Origin: Podospora bellae-mahoneyi
Taxonomy: Eukaryota > Ascomycota > Sordariomycetes > Sordariales > Podosporaceae
Assembly: GCF_035222275.1 (NCBI RefSeq)
Contig: NW_026946359.1
Location: 806,001-870,000 of the forward strand
Direction: 5' to 3'
DNA: 64,000 nucleotides
Shown: positions 12,666 through 23,075 of the stretch, piece by piece
Layout: every line of letters starts with the position of its first letter
Position numbering within the stretch: the first letter of the stretch is position 1
Position numbers and translations under genes: made by a program
Notes under the pieces: generated by a model
Told to the model about the DNA's origin: nothing
What the model saw: the letters and a program-made list of their open reading frames with translations, nothing else
Databases searched by the model: none

Positions 12666-13637
12666 CTAGATGGCAGTCGCAGTCTTCGTCGCAAGTTTTC
12701 ATGGGGAAGGAGTAAGAAGGACAAGGGCAAGGGCAAAGGGTAATTGATTAGGTTTTTTTTTTTTTGGGGGAAGGGGATGGAAATGGCATTCATATGGAGT
12801 CTGAGGCGAGAAGGGAGGAGGGTTGGAGTTAATAACTAACTGTTAGTCCTGGATTGGGGGTTTATTTTTGTTTCTACTGTTTATTGTTTGTGTCATGGTC
12901 ATGGCATTGTTGCTATTAATTGCGTGATTGATGGTGTTAGTGGTGGTTTTTATGATACCTGTTTTTGTTACTGGTAGTTTTATCGGTGCTGTTGAAATGA
13001 AAAGTACTTTTATGAATATTGGAGGATATGTGATATTAAATAGATGGAGACCTGCCCCCTTTTTCTTTTGTGATGTTCTGGAAGAATGTCTTGGCAGGGG
13101 TAGTTCTTTTTTTGCGCTGCCGGCCGGGGAATTAACGGGGTGAACCCGACTAAGATTTGACAGGTGTTGAATTGGCCAATTCCGTTTCTTGGAGTTGGTG
13201 GGGTCTGTGCGTCAGTGGTTCGGGCAGGTCACGGAAGCTGGGGTGCGCGCGCCAGACATTCGTGGGGAACAATACAACTCGACAATTTGCTCTTGTTCAC
13301 TCTTTTTTGTTTTTTTCTTTCGTCAGTTTAGCGAACGACAAACTGTTCAGATTGAAGTGACGAGTAGAACAAACCGGCGATGTCTTGACACGACGACGAG
13401 GAAAAAGATACCACTACGTACAAACTGTCCGCAGACAGTAACGAAAGCAACGACCTGATCAAGAGCGAACGAGACGAAGTCGGTATTAGTCGACACTACA
13501 ACCACCGCCACCACCACCACGACGACGACGACGATTCTGGTTTTTCTTTTTTTTAAAAAATAAAAAAGAAAAACCTCCGAGCCCCATAAATTAAATCCAT
13601 CACGATACTAAAGAAGAAGGGGAATCCACCGCCCATC
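12666..13637. other. Intergenic region with T-rich 3' UTR and ACC/ACG microsatellite
   Basis: This stretch is AT-rich after the tricalbin stop (T run at 12752-12763, GT-rich sequence at 12850-12970). Just upstream of the ELMO gene it has a trinucleotide run of ACC then ACG units at about 13499-13533 and an A/T-rich stretch at 13540-13570. No reading frame looks coding. Confidence 0.5.
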
Positions 13638-15952
13638 ATGGACCAAGCCGACATCCCCGCGCTCCTCTCCCGCCTCGCCTCGGACGAGGACGCCGCCCGC
13701 AAAATGGCCGTCTTCAAGCTCCAATCCAGCATCAACGACCCGGCCTTTGCCGATGTGTTTATATCCTCTGGTGGTCTGGTCATCCTCCGCCGACTGATCA
13801 TGACAACGGGGGGCAACACCCTCGCTTACTCCCTCCAGTCTCTCTCCCGCCTGTTGGAGGTAGACATGGGCTGGGATATATTCGAGGGTGCCGGGGCGGG
13901 GGAGCTGGTGGAGAGGGTTGTGGAATTGGTGGTCACGAACCCGTTGGTGAATATCCTGCGAGGGGCGATGAGTATACTGGTGGGAGTGGTGGGGCATCAA
14001 CCTGGACAGGGGCAAAAAGGGGGGGTTGTGCCGGGGACGTTTGGGTTCCGGGCGTTGAAGCCGGCCGTGGCGGTTTATCCACAGTTTTTCGAACTGGTGA
14101 TTCAGCAGTTGCAGAGTGCGGATCACGCGCTTTGTGCGAATGCTTTGGGGTTGATTAATGCGCTTGTTAGGGATGCGGTGGTTAATGATGTTGCTAGTGG
14201 GACGGTGGCTGCCGGGGGGGCAAAAGGGGGAACGGCGGCGGGGGGGGGGAGGATTGGAGTAAATTTATCAAGAGGTTGCAGGATCTGGGGTTGATCAAGG
14301 CGGTGTATAATTTGTTGCAGAGCTCGAGTTTGCAAGATTTGGCGCACCCGCTGTTGGAGTTTCAGGGGCTGACAAAGGTTTTGCTGAGGAAGTGGAGGGA
14401 GGTGAGGGTTGATCTTGAGAGGCCGGAGCACAGGCGGGCGTTGAAGGGGTTGCATTTGGCGAGTGCGCCGGATCGGAGGCATGTTAATGGGGTTGCGGGG
14501 GGTGTGGTGGTGCCGATTCCGCCGCAGCAGGAGGAGGGGACAGCTGGGCAGTCGGGGACGGCGACTACCACTACCACTACGAGAAAGACGAGCAGGAAGC
14601 ACAACCCGGAGAAGTGGAGGAGGTTGGGGTTTGAGACGGAGAGCCCGGCGGCCGAGTTCGAGACGGCGGGGTTTTTGGGCATGATGGATTTGACGGATTA
14701 TGTGAGGAAGAACGAGGATGGGTTTCAAAAGTTGTTGCTGGAGCAGTCGACGCACCCGCTGAATGAACGATGTCCGGTTGCGAGGGCGAGTTTGGCCGTG
14801 ACGATGATCTTGTATGATCACTTTGAGGTGGACAAGTCTGACTTGGAGGATATCAGGGGTTATCTGGCTCTGAATGATGGGAAGAACAATGACAGGCTGT
14901 TCAAGCCGCTGCTGCTTCAGTGGTCGAGGCTTCACACAGCGGGGCTGCATGCTTTCTTTCGTATGTGGAAGGCTACGGGGGCGCAGAGGGAGGACTTTGA
15001 CAAGGTGGCCGAGCTAGTGAGGATTCTCATTGAGCAAGTTGTCGGCCAGGCTAGCAGAACCAAGGACGTGCTGGAGGTGGAGGATGACTTGCAAGAGTAC
15101 GATGCTGGTCGGTTGAGGGAGTTGCAGATGGAGCTGTTGGAGCTATCATTTGAAGACCAATGGGGCACGCATCTCTTCCAGGTCCGCGAGGAGCTCAAAC
15201 ACGAGGCGCTGTCGTTTGTCAAGGAGCAGCGTATCCGGTGTCTGCTGCAGGGCTCGTGGTTTACCAAGCCCATGTCCCGCAACAACAACGCCCACTCGAG
15301 AGAAAACAGCTACCAGAAGAGAAGGCTTTATCAGCCCTGGCGGTATGCCAAGCTCTCTCACAACCGGCGCTACCTTCACTATGCCGACTTTCCTGAGCGT
15401 CTTGCATATGATCCCGGCCTCGAGGCTCTGACGGAAAAGATTGATCTGAGCACCATCAGCTCTGTCGTGTCGAATGTTTCCGCTCCGAACGAAACAGAGC
15501 CGGTGGCAGATCCTGATGCCGCGGATAGCCCGGCTGCCAACTCGACTGCCTCCCGTCATGGCGCGCAAGTCCACAAACCCACGACCAAGATTACGATTTA
15601 CAGCTTCGCGGAGGACATACCTGGCGGCAGCAAGCCAGAGAGCGTCGCGGGGAACAGCACAAGCGCCGTGGCCGCCACCTCGAACGGGGAACCAAAAGAG
15701 CAGCCGATTCTGACGCTGTTCCCGCTGAACCACAGTTTGGCGTCGGAGTGGCTGGACGGGTTGCTCATGTTGTTGAATCAGACGCCGATCACGGCCGAGA
15801 CGAACAAGCTGGTGACGTTGGTGAGCGAGTACGGGTTGAAGATTAGACTGTTGAATGTGAGGTTGGAGCAGATGTATGCCGGGCCGGTTCCTGGGGCGGG
15901 GGTGGTGCCTAGTCGGGAGGGGTTGGATGAGGATTATTTTTATGAGATTTGA
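13638..15952 (+). CDS. ELMO/CED-12 family protein, reading frame broken at a G10 run
   Basis: ELMO proteins work with DOCK-type exchange factors to activate Rac-like GTPases; fungal members are little studied. Frame 1 runs from ATG 13638 to about 14240: armadillo-like helical repeats (PALLSRLASDEDAARKMAV onward). The same protein continues in another frame from about 14250 (DWSKFIKRLQDLGLIKAVY) to the stop at 15950. The ELMO domain lies at roughly 330-490 (YDHFEVDKSDLEDIRGYL ... HTAGLHAFFRMWKATG). A PH-like segment follows (LLQGSWFTKP ... YLHYADFPE, about 530-740). The switch falls in a run of ten G (14240-14249). One more G, or two fewer, joins the frames into about 771 aa. I see no good GT-AG intron there: no CTAAC-type branch, and only poor donors. 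A sequencing or assembly error in the homopolymer is most likely, with a true frameshift allele second. The flanking segment is a Gly/Ala-rich linker. Confidence 0.85.
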
Positions 15953-17868
15953 GTCTTGGGATTGATTGTGGGGAGGGAGGGAGGTGGCTTGTTGTGTTTT
16001 CGTTGGTTTTATATACCCCGGGTTTGTAACAATAACCCCTTTTGTTCTAGTTTTCTAGTTTTTGTTTGATGCTTGGGGGGGAGGGGTGGGTATATTGTTT
16101 GTTGTGAAATGGTGTATTTGTTTGTCGTAGAGGTGTCATAGCAGGAGGTCTTTGAATCAATGTTTGTGTTGTTTGGTGAGGCTTTGTGTGAAGTTTGGCC
16201 ATGCGTGTGATGGGTCTGAAAGGTGCCTCTTGTAAAAAAGTGAGTCAAATTCTGTCATGATACCGCACTACTCCAAGTATATATCTCGTATTCTTTTTTC
16301 TTCCCAGGCGACCTACAACATTGGTCCTCTCATACACTATTCTTCTTCTTCAAGGGTCAAAGTTGTCGGCCTCTAGAAATCAGGTCTGACACTTGAATAT
16401 ATATGCTATCTTTCACAAGACAACCGCGTTTTCTGAAAGATTACATCTACACCTTTCTATGGACTGCTTTTGATCAATCCGGACTAACACCATTGCATTT
16501 CATGGTTCCAAAACATACTCACGCCATCCCTCTCTCCTTACCAGCAGGCTTGGTGATTGCTGGATTCCTTTCTTCCAAGTGCAACACCCCGGGCTCAACA
16601 AAAACACACCAGACTACCACCTAGACCTACCCGGAGCGTATAATTTGCCAAGGAGGACACAATCGGGGACCTGGAGAAACTGGGGGGGTTATTGGCGAGA
16701 CATATGGTGATGTTGTTGTAGAGGAGTTCTGGTCAGAGGATTTCATTGGAGCTGGTGAGGACACGCGATGTTAAATTAACGAGGGACGAGCAGCCCACTC
16801 ATGAAGGAACCACCACAGTTACCAGTAGTAGGTAGGCGTTACTTCAGGCAGGGCAAGATTGCTGATCCGCACCGTGGCGATGTGGGGTTTTCTCCCAACG
16901 GGCAGAGATTTCGACTTTGAAACATGTGAGAATTTTGAACTGCTCTTTGGGGGCGGCCCTGGAGGTCCGACGTAAGTGACACCACTGGGTAGGCTTCAGC
17001 CCAACCGCTTTAGGACCTTCTCACCAGTATCGCGTATGAGAAGTCGCCGCTCTACCGCCGTGGCTTTTGAGAGCAAAGGTCGATTCTAATAGGACGCTGA
17101 AGATGTCCGCTCCTGTCTGTCGTTAACTTGGTAGTTCCTTGCCATTATCTCGTGCCGAATGCTTGTAAGAATCACAGCCCAAAAATTTCAGCTGTTGCGT
17201 TTACACAAAATCTCACTTGCTCGGTCTGTAACCCGCAAGCCTGACCTTTCCCCTTATCCTTCGATAGCCAACCAGACAGACCGGTACAACCGTGCCACGG
17301 CAGTAGTCTTCCGAGGCCAAAACCCAGAGTACATGTAGACACCTACTCACGAGGATAATCGCAGACATCCACGGCACGCTGCCCAGGCAGGCAGAAGACT
17401 CGCAGACTGGCAAGAACGAGGTACTGGTCATGGTGAGAACGTGGATCTCGTGACGAAAGCACCCGGGGCGCAACGTATCATGCTCTCGATTTCTTGATAT
17501 CGGTTCTCCAGATTGATGGAGGATGGAAGCAATGCAGCCGGGGCTATGTGATAAATCATGAGAACAGTTATGCAAATCTAGATTAGCCAGAAACAGTCAA
17601 GTCGTGCTCTGCTGTGAATAGGTAGGTGTTGGCCTTTATTGGGTCTACTACTCCTAGCTCTTTTGGTGTAAGCTCATGCTGGCGTGTATGTCTTTCTTCC
17701 AATCTTTTCCGATGTACTCATTGACCCAGTCAGCGCTCAGCCTGAAAGAGTTCTCCTACCCAGTCCCGTGGCAGCAAGATGGTGGCCGGTGCCATGATCG
17801 TACGGTCAACCAACGTTAAAACACCCGATTCCCATCATTATACACACCACCACCCTCCGCCATCATGA
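15953..17868. other. 1.9-kb convergent intergenic region, no gene recognised
   Basis: This gap is long for two convergent genes. The first 350 bp are T/G-rich 3' UTR-like sequence. Open frames at 16403-16624 (+) and 17213-17575 (-) show no domain or codon bias. A GTAAGTG near 16972 has no plausible exon before it. No 5S rRNA or tRNA signature was found. Confidence 0.45.
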
Positions 17869-19126
17869 TCACTCCCACCTCCAAACTTTATAAACGACCC
17901 CCAACACCTCCTCCGCCCAAGTCATAGGAAAATCATGCCCCCCCTTCACCACCTCCCAAACCACATTCCCCCCTTCCAACAACGGCTTCAAATCCTCCTC
18001 ATACTCCCCCGGATTGATCAGCTCGTCCTCCTCCCCGAGTATGATCGCCGTCGTCTTCCCCTCATCCCCCCCCCTCAAAGCCAATTTCTTATAAGCCCCC
18101 TCCTGCCCCATCAACGGCCCATCCTTCAAACAACCCATAAAAGCATCCACAAACCCCTCGTGAACCACCAACTGCTGCTGCACCTGCCTCAATACCCTCC
18201 TCTCCAACACCGTCCTCGGCTCCCCATCAGCCCCAACATCATCCGCCGTCTCCGCCTGCACCAGCCTCGACGCAGGATCCTGCCGCTCCTGCAACCTGGC
18301 CGTCACCTTCCCCCGTTTCGTGCTCGACCGAATCGGCCTCTGCAACCTCCTCCTCGTAGCCAAATGCAGCAACCCCCTCGGCACAACGCCACTAGTGAAA
18401 ACCTTTCTCGTCAACGTCCCAAACGATGCGGGCCGAATCATCCCCGCCGGGGCAAGCAGCACCAGATCCCTCACCAAATCAGGGAACGAAACCGCAAAGT
18501 GGGTGGCGATGCCCCCGCCGAGAGAGTACCCCACCAGCTTGAAGGCGTTTTCGCTTCCGGTCCAGGATATGGGAGAAGAGGCCAGGGCGATAAGGATTTG
18601 GGAGATGTACAGCCTCGCGTCGTGGGGGAGGTCGGCCGGGTTGTCGGAGAAGCCCCTGCCGAAGAGGTCAAAGAGCATTACCCGGCATGGGTGGGAGGGG
18701 TGGTTGGAGAGGGAGAGGGCGAGTTTCGAGAGGGTTGTGCAGGGGGTTGAGATGCCGTGGATGAAGAGAACTTTGGGGCCGGTGACGGGGCCGAATTCGT
18801 AGATGCGGATGGAGCCATACTGGGAAGGGGTGGAAGGGGGGTTGGTTAGTATTTTTGGTCGGGAAGGTGGGGAGGAAGGGGGGGCTTACGGGAGTCTCGA
18901 CATCACGGGCGCCGGGGAAGGTGTCGGGTTTGTATTCTAGGTTTTTGAGTTCGTCTTTGGGGAGGGTTGGGAGGACGGTTTTGAGAGGGGAGCGAAGGAG
19001 TTTAGGTAGGGGAGGATATAAGATTTTGTCGAGGATGACGAGAGTGATGGTGGTGATGGAGGCTGTGAGAGCTACTATGAGTGCGGTGTTGTTCCGGTCC
19101 GGTATGAAATACTGAAAGAGGCTCAT
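17869..19126 (-). CDS. Membrane-anchored alpha/beta hydrolase, two exons, 395 aa
   Basis: Exon 1 is 19126-18890 and exon 2 is 18819-17869, with a 70-nt intron (GTAAGC donor, ACTAACC branch, TTCCCAG acceptor) in phase 0. The ATG at 19126 gives MSLFQYFIP; the longer frame upstream has no ATG. Residues 15-34 form a single N-terminal membrane segment (ALIVALTASITTITLVIL), so the enzyme is probably ER- or lipid-droplet-anchored (inference). The hydrolase fold is clear: HG oxyanion motif at H100-G101 (VLFIHGIS), GRGFSDNP loop near 134, nucleophile elbow G-Y-S178-L-G, acid D344 in GEEDELINP, and catalytic H374 in KGGHDFP. The triad is complete, so it should be active. The substrate cannot be read from the sequence; esterase, lipase and epoxide-hydrolase-like roles are all possible. 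A charged insertion (about 235-285) lies where the lid domain normally is. Confidence 0.9.
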
Positions 19127-21386
19127 ATTTGGCAAGGTGGTGTGGTGATGTATGCAATGTGAGATATTATCGTAAGATGTGAGGGCTTATGAAAATTGAA
19201 GGGTCGTACAGCAGCAGCAGCAACGCGGTGCCTGGCTAAGATGTGGGTGATGTCGTTGAGATGATGTTGTTGAGGTGGTGTTTGTTGAGGTGGTGTCGTT
19301 GAGGTGGTGTTGAGGCTGTGAGTGAGGGGTGACAGGATTGATCAAGTCCAACTGCGCCTTATTGCCGAGTGTGCCATGTCTGCACGTGTGGTCCACAATT
19401 TGAAACATTGTTGACCTCAAAACCAACCAACGATTATGTCTCATACTATATCTGTTTATCCCATGTCATAAAACTATGTTTGTTGGCCATCCTCGCCTCG
19501 TCGGCACTGGCAGTACTGTGCAAGGCGGCGAACCACTGTCATGAACCCCTCCAACAGCTGGTTCAGATTCCTCCAACTCTCAAACCCACATCTTTAGTCT
19601 CAGATCTCCCCAACATCGACAATCTCCGAAATCCCATTCCCCTTTCCCATCCACGTCAAAACAGGGACCTTGTCTTTCTTTTCTGATCAATTTTAGAACC
19701 CACGATGACGCCAACCTTGGCATTACGTACCGTATCCCTCCAGCCGGGAACTGAAATGTTTCCTTTCTCTTCTCCACCAGGCGCGCGCCCCCATACCCGC
19801 TTTCCCGTCCTTGGCGGCGGTATTGTTGTACGTAATTTCAGCCCCACCAAACGGTTTCTTAATCTCACTTACACCAACCCTCGACTTCCATCTCCTTTTT
19901 TGAAAATCAAAATAAAGTAAAGGAGTAAGGTTTCAAACATTTTTGTTCTGGAGTAGAATAAACGATTTCAAGTGTAATGGCCAGCCTGGCTTTGACAAAA
20001 ACAGCATACCACCGCTGTGCTCCTCTATCAATCCTCTCACCTATGCCAGACCAAATCCGCCATCACTGCCCACCAAAACCTTCTAGAAGGAATGGAACAA
20101 CCCTCCCCTCCATCCATCCTCCCCAGTCATCACAGCACCTGTCTGTTTTCAACAACATTGGTCGATGCCCAGCACCCACCCACCCCTCCTTCTCCGGCTG
20201 CACCGCAGAAGCTCCCAATCACATGATATTCTCCATTCACTCTTCTCCCACCTAGTCCCAGCCAGTTTTCTTAGCCCTTTCATCCCATCCCATCCCATCC
20301 CAACCCGACCCGACCCGGCCACGCCACAGAGATAAGAACCCGCACCCCCTCTTCCCGCACCTGGCATCCCGTCCCATTGTTGGTTGGTTGACTTAAAACC
20401 ACAACTACCCGAATCCAGCCTTGCGGTGACTTCTTGGTAGAGAGATAAGCCTCCCTCCCAAGACTTCCTAATGCAACCACTACAAGTTGACGATCCTGAC
20501 CGGCTTTCCACCTCTTATCGTGATCGGTTGTAGCCCCCCCCTTCCCCAGTCCGGCGGCATACAGTACACCACCCTCCCGGCCTCCCCAGATGCCATCGCT
20601 TGACTCGGCGTCCCCGACCGTGTGGTCCTTAGTTCCGATCTCACGCCAGAGCCGGCATCAAGGCACATACCAAGGAAAAGCTTGACAAGACAAGACAGCA
20701 TTGCATATGTCTGATCTGGGATCCATCCTACTGTAACGTCCAAGATCAGACGGAAGGTGATGGTGTTCTAGAACCCATCCCCCCGCCTGTTCTTCCCTCA
20801 GGATATAATTGTTAGTCTCACAGTTCCGATTTCGCTGCTTCACATGCTTGCCTGCAGAAGACACGACATAGCAACCGACCTGTCTGAAAGATTTTGACAT
20901 GATCTTGCCTCATCCATGTCTGAACTCGGTCTCGTCTAAACACTTGATTTTTTAGCAGCAGCTCAATGGTTTTTTTCAAAAAAAGAAAAAGAAATACCGT
21001 CATCACAAGTGATCAAGAAGTAAATGTTATATCTTTAGATTAAACACCATATCCATCATCCATCTCACACATAAATATCGCTAAGCTAGCTTTCAGGGGT
21101 ATTTTTACAACAACGTCATGCCCGCAAACCTTTTCCTCAAAAGGGTCAAAACAAGGGACAATGTAAATGAACAAAAAAAAGATCCAAAACGACACGGCAG
21201 AAAAAATATACTTCTTTGGAAGCAAAGCCGTTATGCTTCCCAGGGGTTGCCGCTTCCAGGCCTGCCTGCCTTTTCCACATTGCCTCCCTTCCGTTCCTGC
21301 ACCCCACCCCCTATCCAGATATCAATAGAAAAAAAAAAAAGGAAACAACGCTTTCAAACAATGTTCAAATGACTGGTCGTGACACC
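19127..21386. other. 2.26-kb intergenic region (hydrolase promoter, ammonium transporter 3' flank)
   Basis: Close to the hydrolase start is an imperfect repeat of GTTGAGGTGGTG units (about 19252-19316). A run of CATCC pentamers followed by CGACC units lies at about 20279-20319. No coding frame was accepted. Confidence 0.5.
19252..19316. repeat. Imperfect tandem repeat, GTTGAGGTGGTG-type unit
   Basis: Three near-identical copies of a 14-15 bp unit (GTTGAGGTGGTG plus 2-3 bp) follow a diverged first copy (GTTGAGATGATG). The repeat lies about 130-190 bp upstream of the alpha/beta hydrolase start, in its promoter. Confidence 0.7.
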
Positions 21387-23075
21387 CTAATCAGTCGCAG
21401 ACCCGGACACCTTCTCCTCCTTCCCGACAGCAGTAGCGGGCTCTGAGGGGGGTGTGGGAGGGGCGCTGGAGCGAGTGGCCATCTCTTGATGCCCGGTGAT
21501 GCCGTGCTGAGGGACGACAACATCGCCATCAGCTCTCTGCTCCTTCTCAGCAGGAGTCCAGGCAAGGTAGTCACGGCGGACCTCGACGTAGTCGTAGGCG
21601 AACTCTCCGTGCTGGTCGTCATCCATGCCGAGAAGCTCAGCCTCGGTGGAAGCACGGAGGTGAAGGCCGGGAACGAGGTCGATGGCCTTGGCGATGAGAG
21701 CCGAGACGACAAAGGTATAGCCGCAGCCGGCAAGGATGTAGACAATCTGCTTGTAGAGCTGAGCCCAGTTGCCGTTGAGGAAGCCACCCTGAACGCCCAA
21801 GTTGATGCCATCCAGGCCGATGATGTAGTCGGCGGCGAAGAAGGCGTTGAAAATAAGACCGACGATACCACCGATGGCGTGTTCGGCGAACACATCGAGA
21901 GCATCATCAATGCGGAGGTAGAACTTGATCTTGGTGCCAAAGTTGCAGGCAACGCCAGTAACGACACCAAGCAAAACACTGGCCCAGGGAGTGATGACAC
22001 CTGAAGCGGGAGTGGCGGCGACGAGACCAGAGATGGTGCCGGAGCACCAGCCGACGAGCGACCACTTCTTGGCAAGGCGGAAATCGAGAAGGCACCAAGT
22101 CATGGCGGCGAACATGGCAGTCAAGCAGGTGTTCCAGCAGGCCATGGCAGCGCGGAGGTTGGCGCCGAAAGCAGAGCCGCCGTTGAAACCGAGCCATCCG
22201 AACCAAAGAAGGATAGTGCCGAGAGTAATGAGCGAGATGTTGTGGGGACGGAAGTTGAGCATCATCTTCTCGTTGCGGCGCCCGAGCACCCAAGAGTAGG
22301 CCAAAGCGGAAACACCCGAACCAATCTCGACGGGACCGCCACCAGCGTAGTCGAAAACACCCCACTTGAAAGCCCAGCCTTCGGCGCCCCAGGCCCAGTA
22401 CGCAAGAGGGCAGTAGACGAGAGTAGCCCAGAAGAAAGTAAAGACCATGCCGGGAATGACGCGACCACGCTCAGCAGTAGCACCGATCACGAGGGCAGCA
22501 GTAACAGCAGCGAATTGCATCTTCCAACTGTTAGCGTCAAGCCATGTGCGCAAGTCGAAATCAGCCAAGTACTTGCCTGGTAAAACGAGTACAGCAGCTC
22601 GGGAATGAAGGGGGAGCCCGGAGACTCATCACCCAACGCGTTGCGGAGGCCAAATCTGTCGAGGTTGCCAATGAAGCCGTTGGTGGCGGTCGGGCTGAGG
22701 GCCAGTGAATAACCCCAGAAATACCATTGGAAGACAATGACACTGAAAGACATCATGACGACCCATATTTGCGACAAGGCCGACTTTCTGCGAGCGAGGC
22801 CGGAGTAGAGGAAGGCGATGCCGGGAATCATCAGCAGGACCATGCCAGACGACACGAGGATATAAGCTTGGTCACCGGCATTGAAGGGTTCGTTGAGGTT
22901 ATCCCTCGCTGTTGGCACCCCCTGGTTAGCTTGTCGAATGTCATTGAGAGGCGCAATGAGAGGCGCAATCAGGGCCCGATTGAATGGATAGTGAGATCAT
23001 TGGATGGTTGTGGCTCTACGTACCGGAATGGAGCGGCGTCGAGGCCGGAGCCGCCTCGGAAGTTGAGTCGGACAT
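21387..23075 (-). CDS. MEP: Mep/Amt/Rh ammonium transporter, three exons, 505 aa, one GC-AG intron
   Basis: This is a plasma-membrane ammonium permease. Exons are 23075-23024, 22908-22577 and 22520-21387. Intron 1 (115 nt) is GTACGT with a GCTAAC branch. Intron 2 (22521-22576, 56 nt) starts with GCAAGT, and only this GC donor with the AAG acceptor restores the family sequence FYQ/MQFAAVT across the junction. The product has the expected 11 membrane segments, the ATAERGR motif, the GFNGGSAFGAN segment, and the conserved C-terminal GMDDDQHGEFAYDY regulatory region followed by a polar tail. The second twin-His is present (H342 in FAEHAIGG). The first is replaced by Glu193 (GGPVEIGSG), as in yeast Mep1 and Mep3 and unlike Mep2. 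It is therefore probably a Mep1/Mep3-type, high-flux transporter rather than the Mep2-type sensor (inference). GATA motifs cluster upstream of the start, fitting nitrogen control. Confidence 0.95.

Noticed and set aside
16960-17060. GTAAGTG ... CTCACCAG, resembling a short intron
   Set aside because: The sequence before the donor has no open frame starting with ATG and no protein-like exon follows.
16800-17100. Possible dispersed 5S rRNA gene, as found in related fungi
   Set aside because: The sequence lacks the conserved 5S box regions on both strands.
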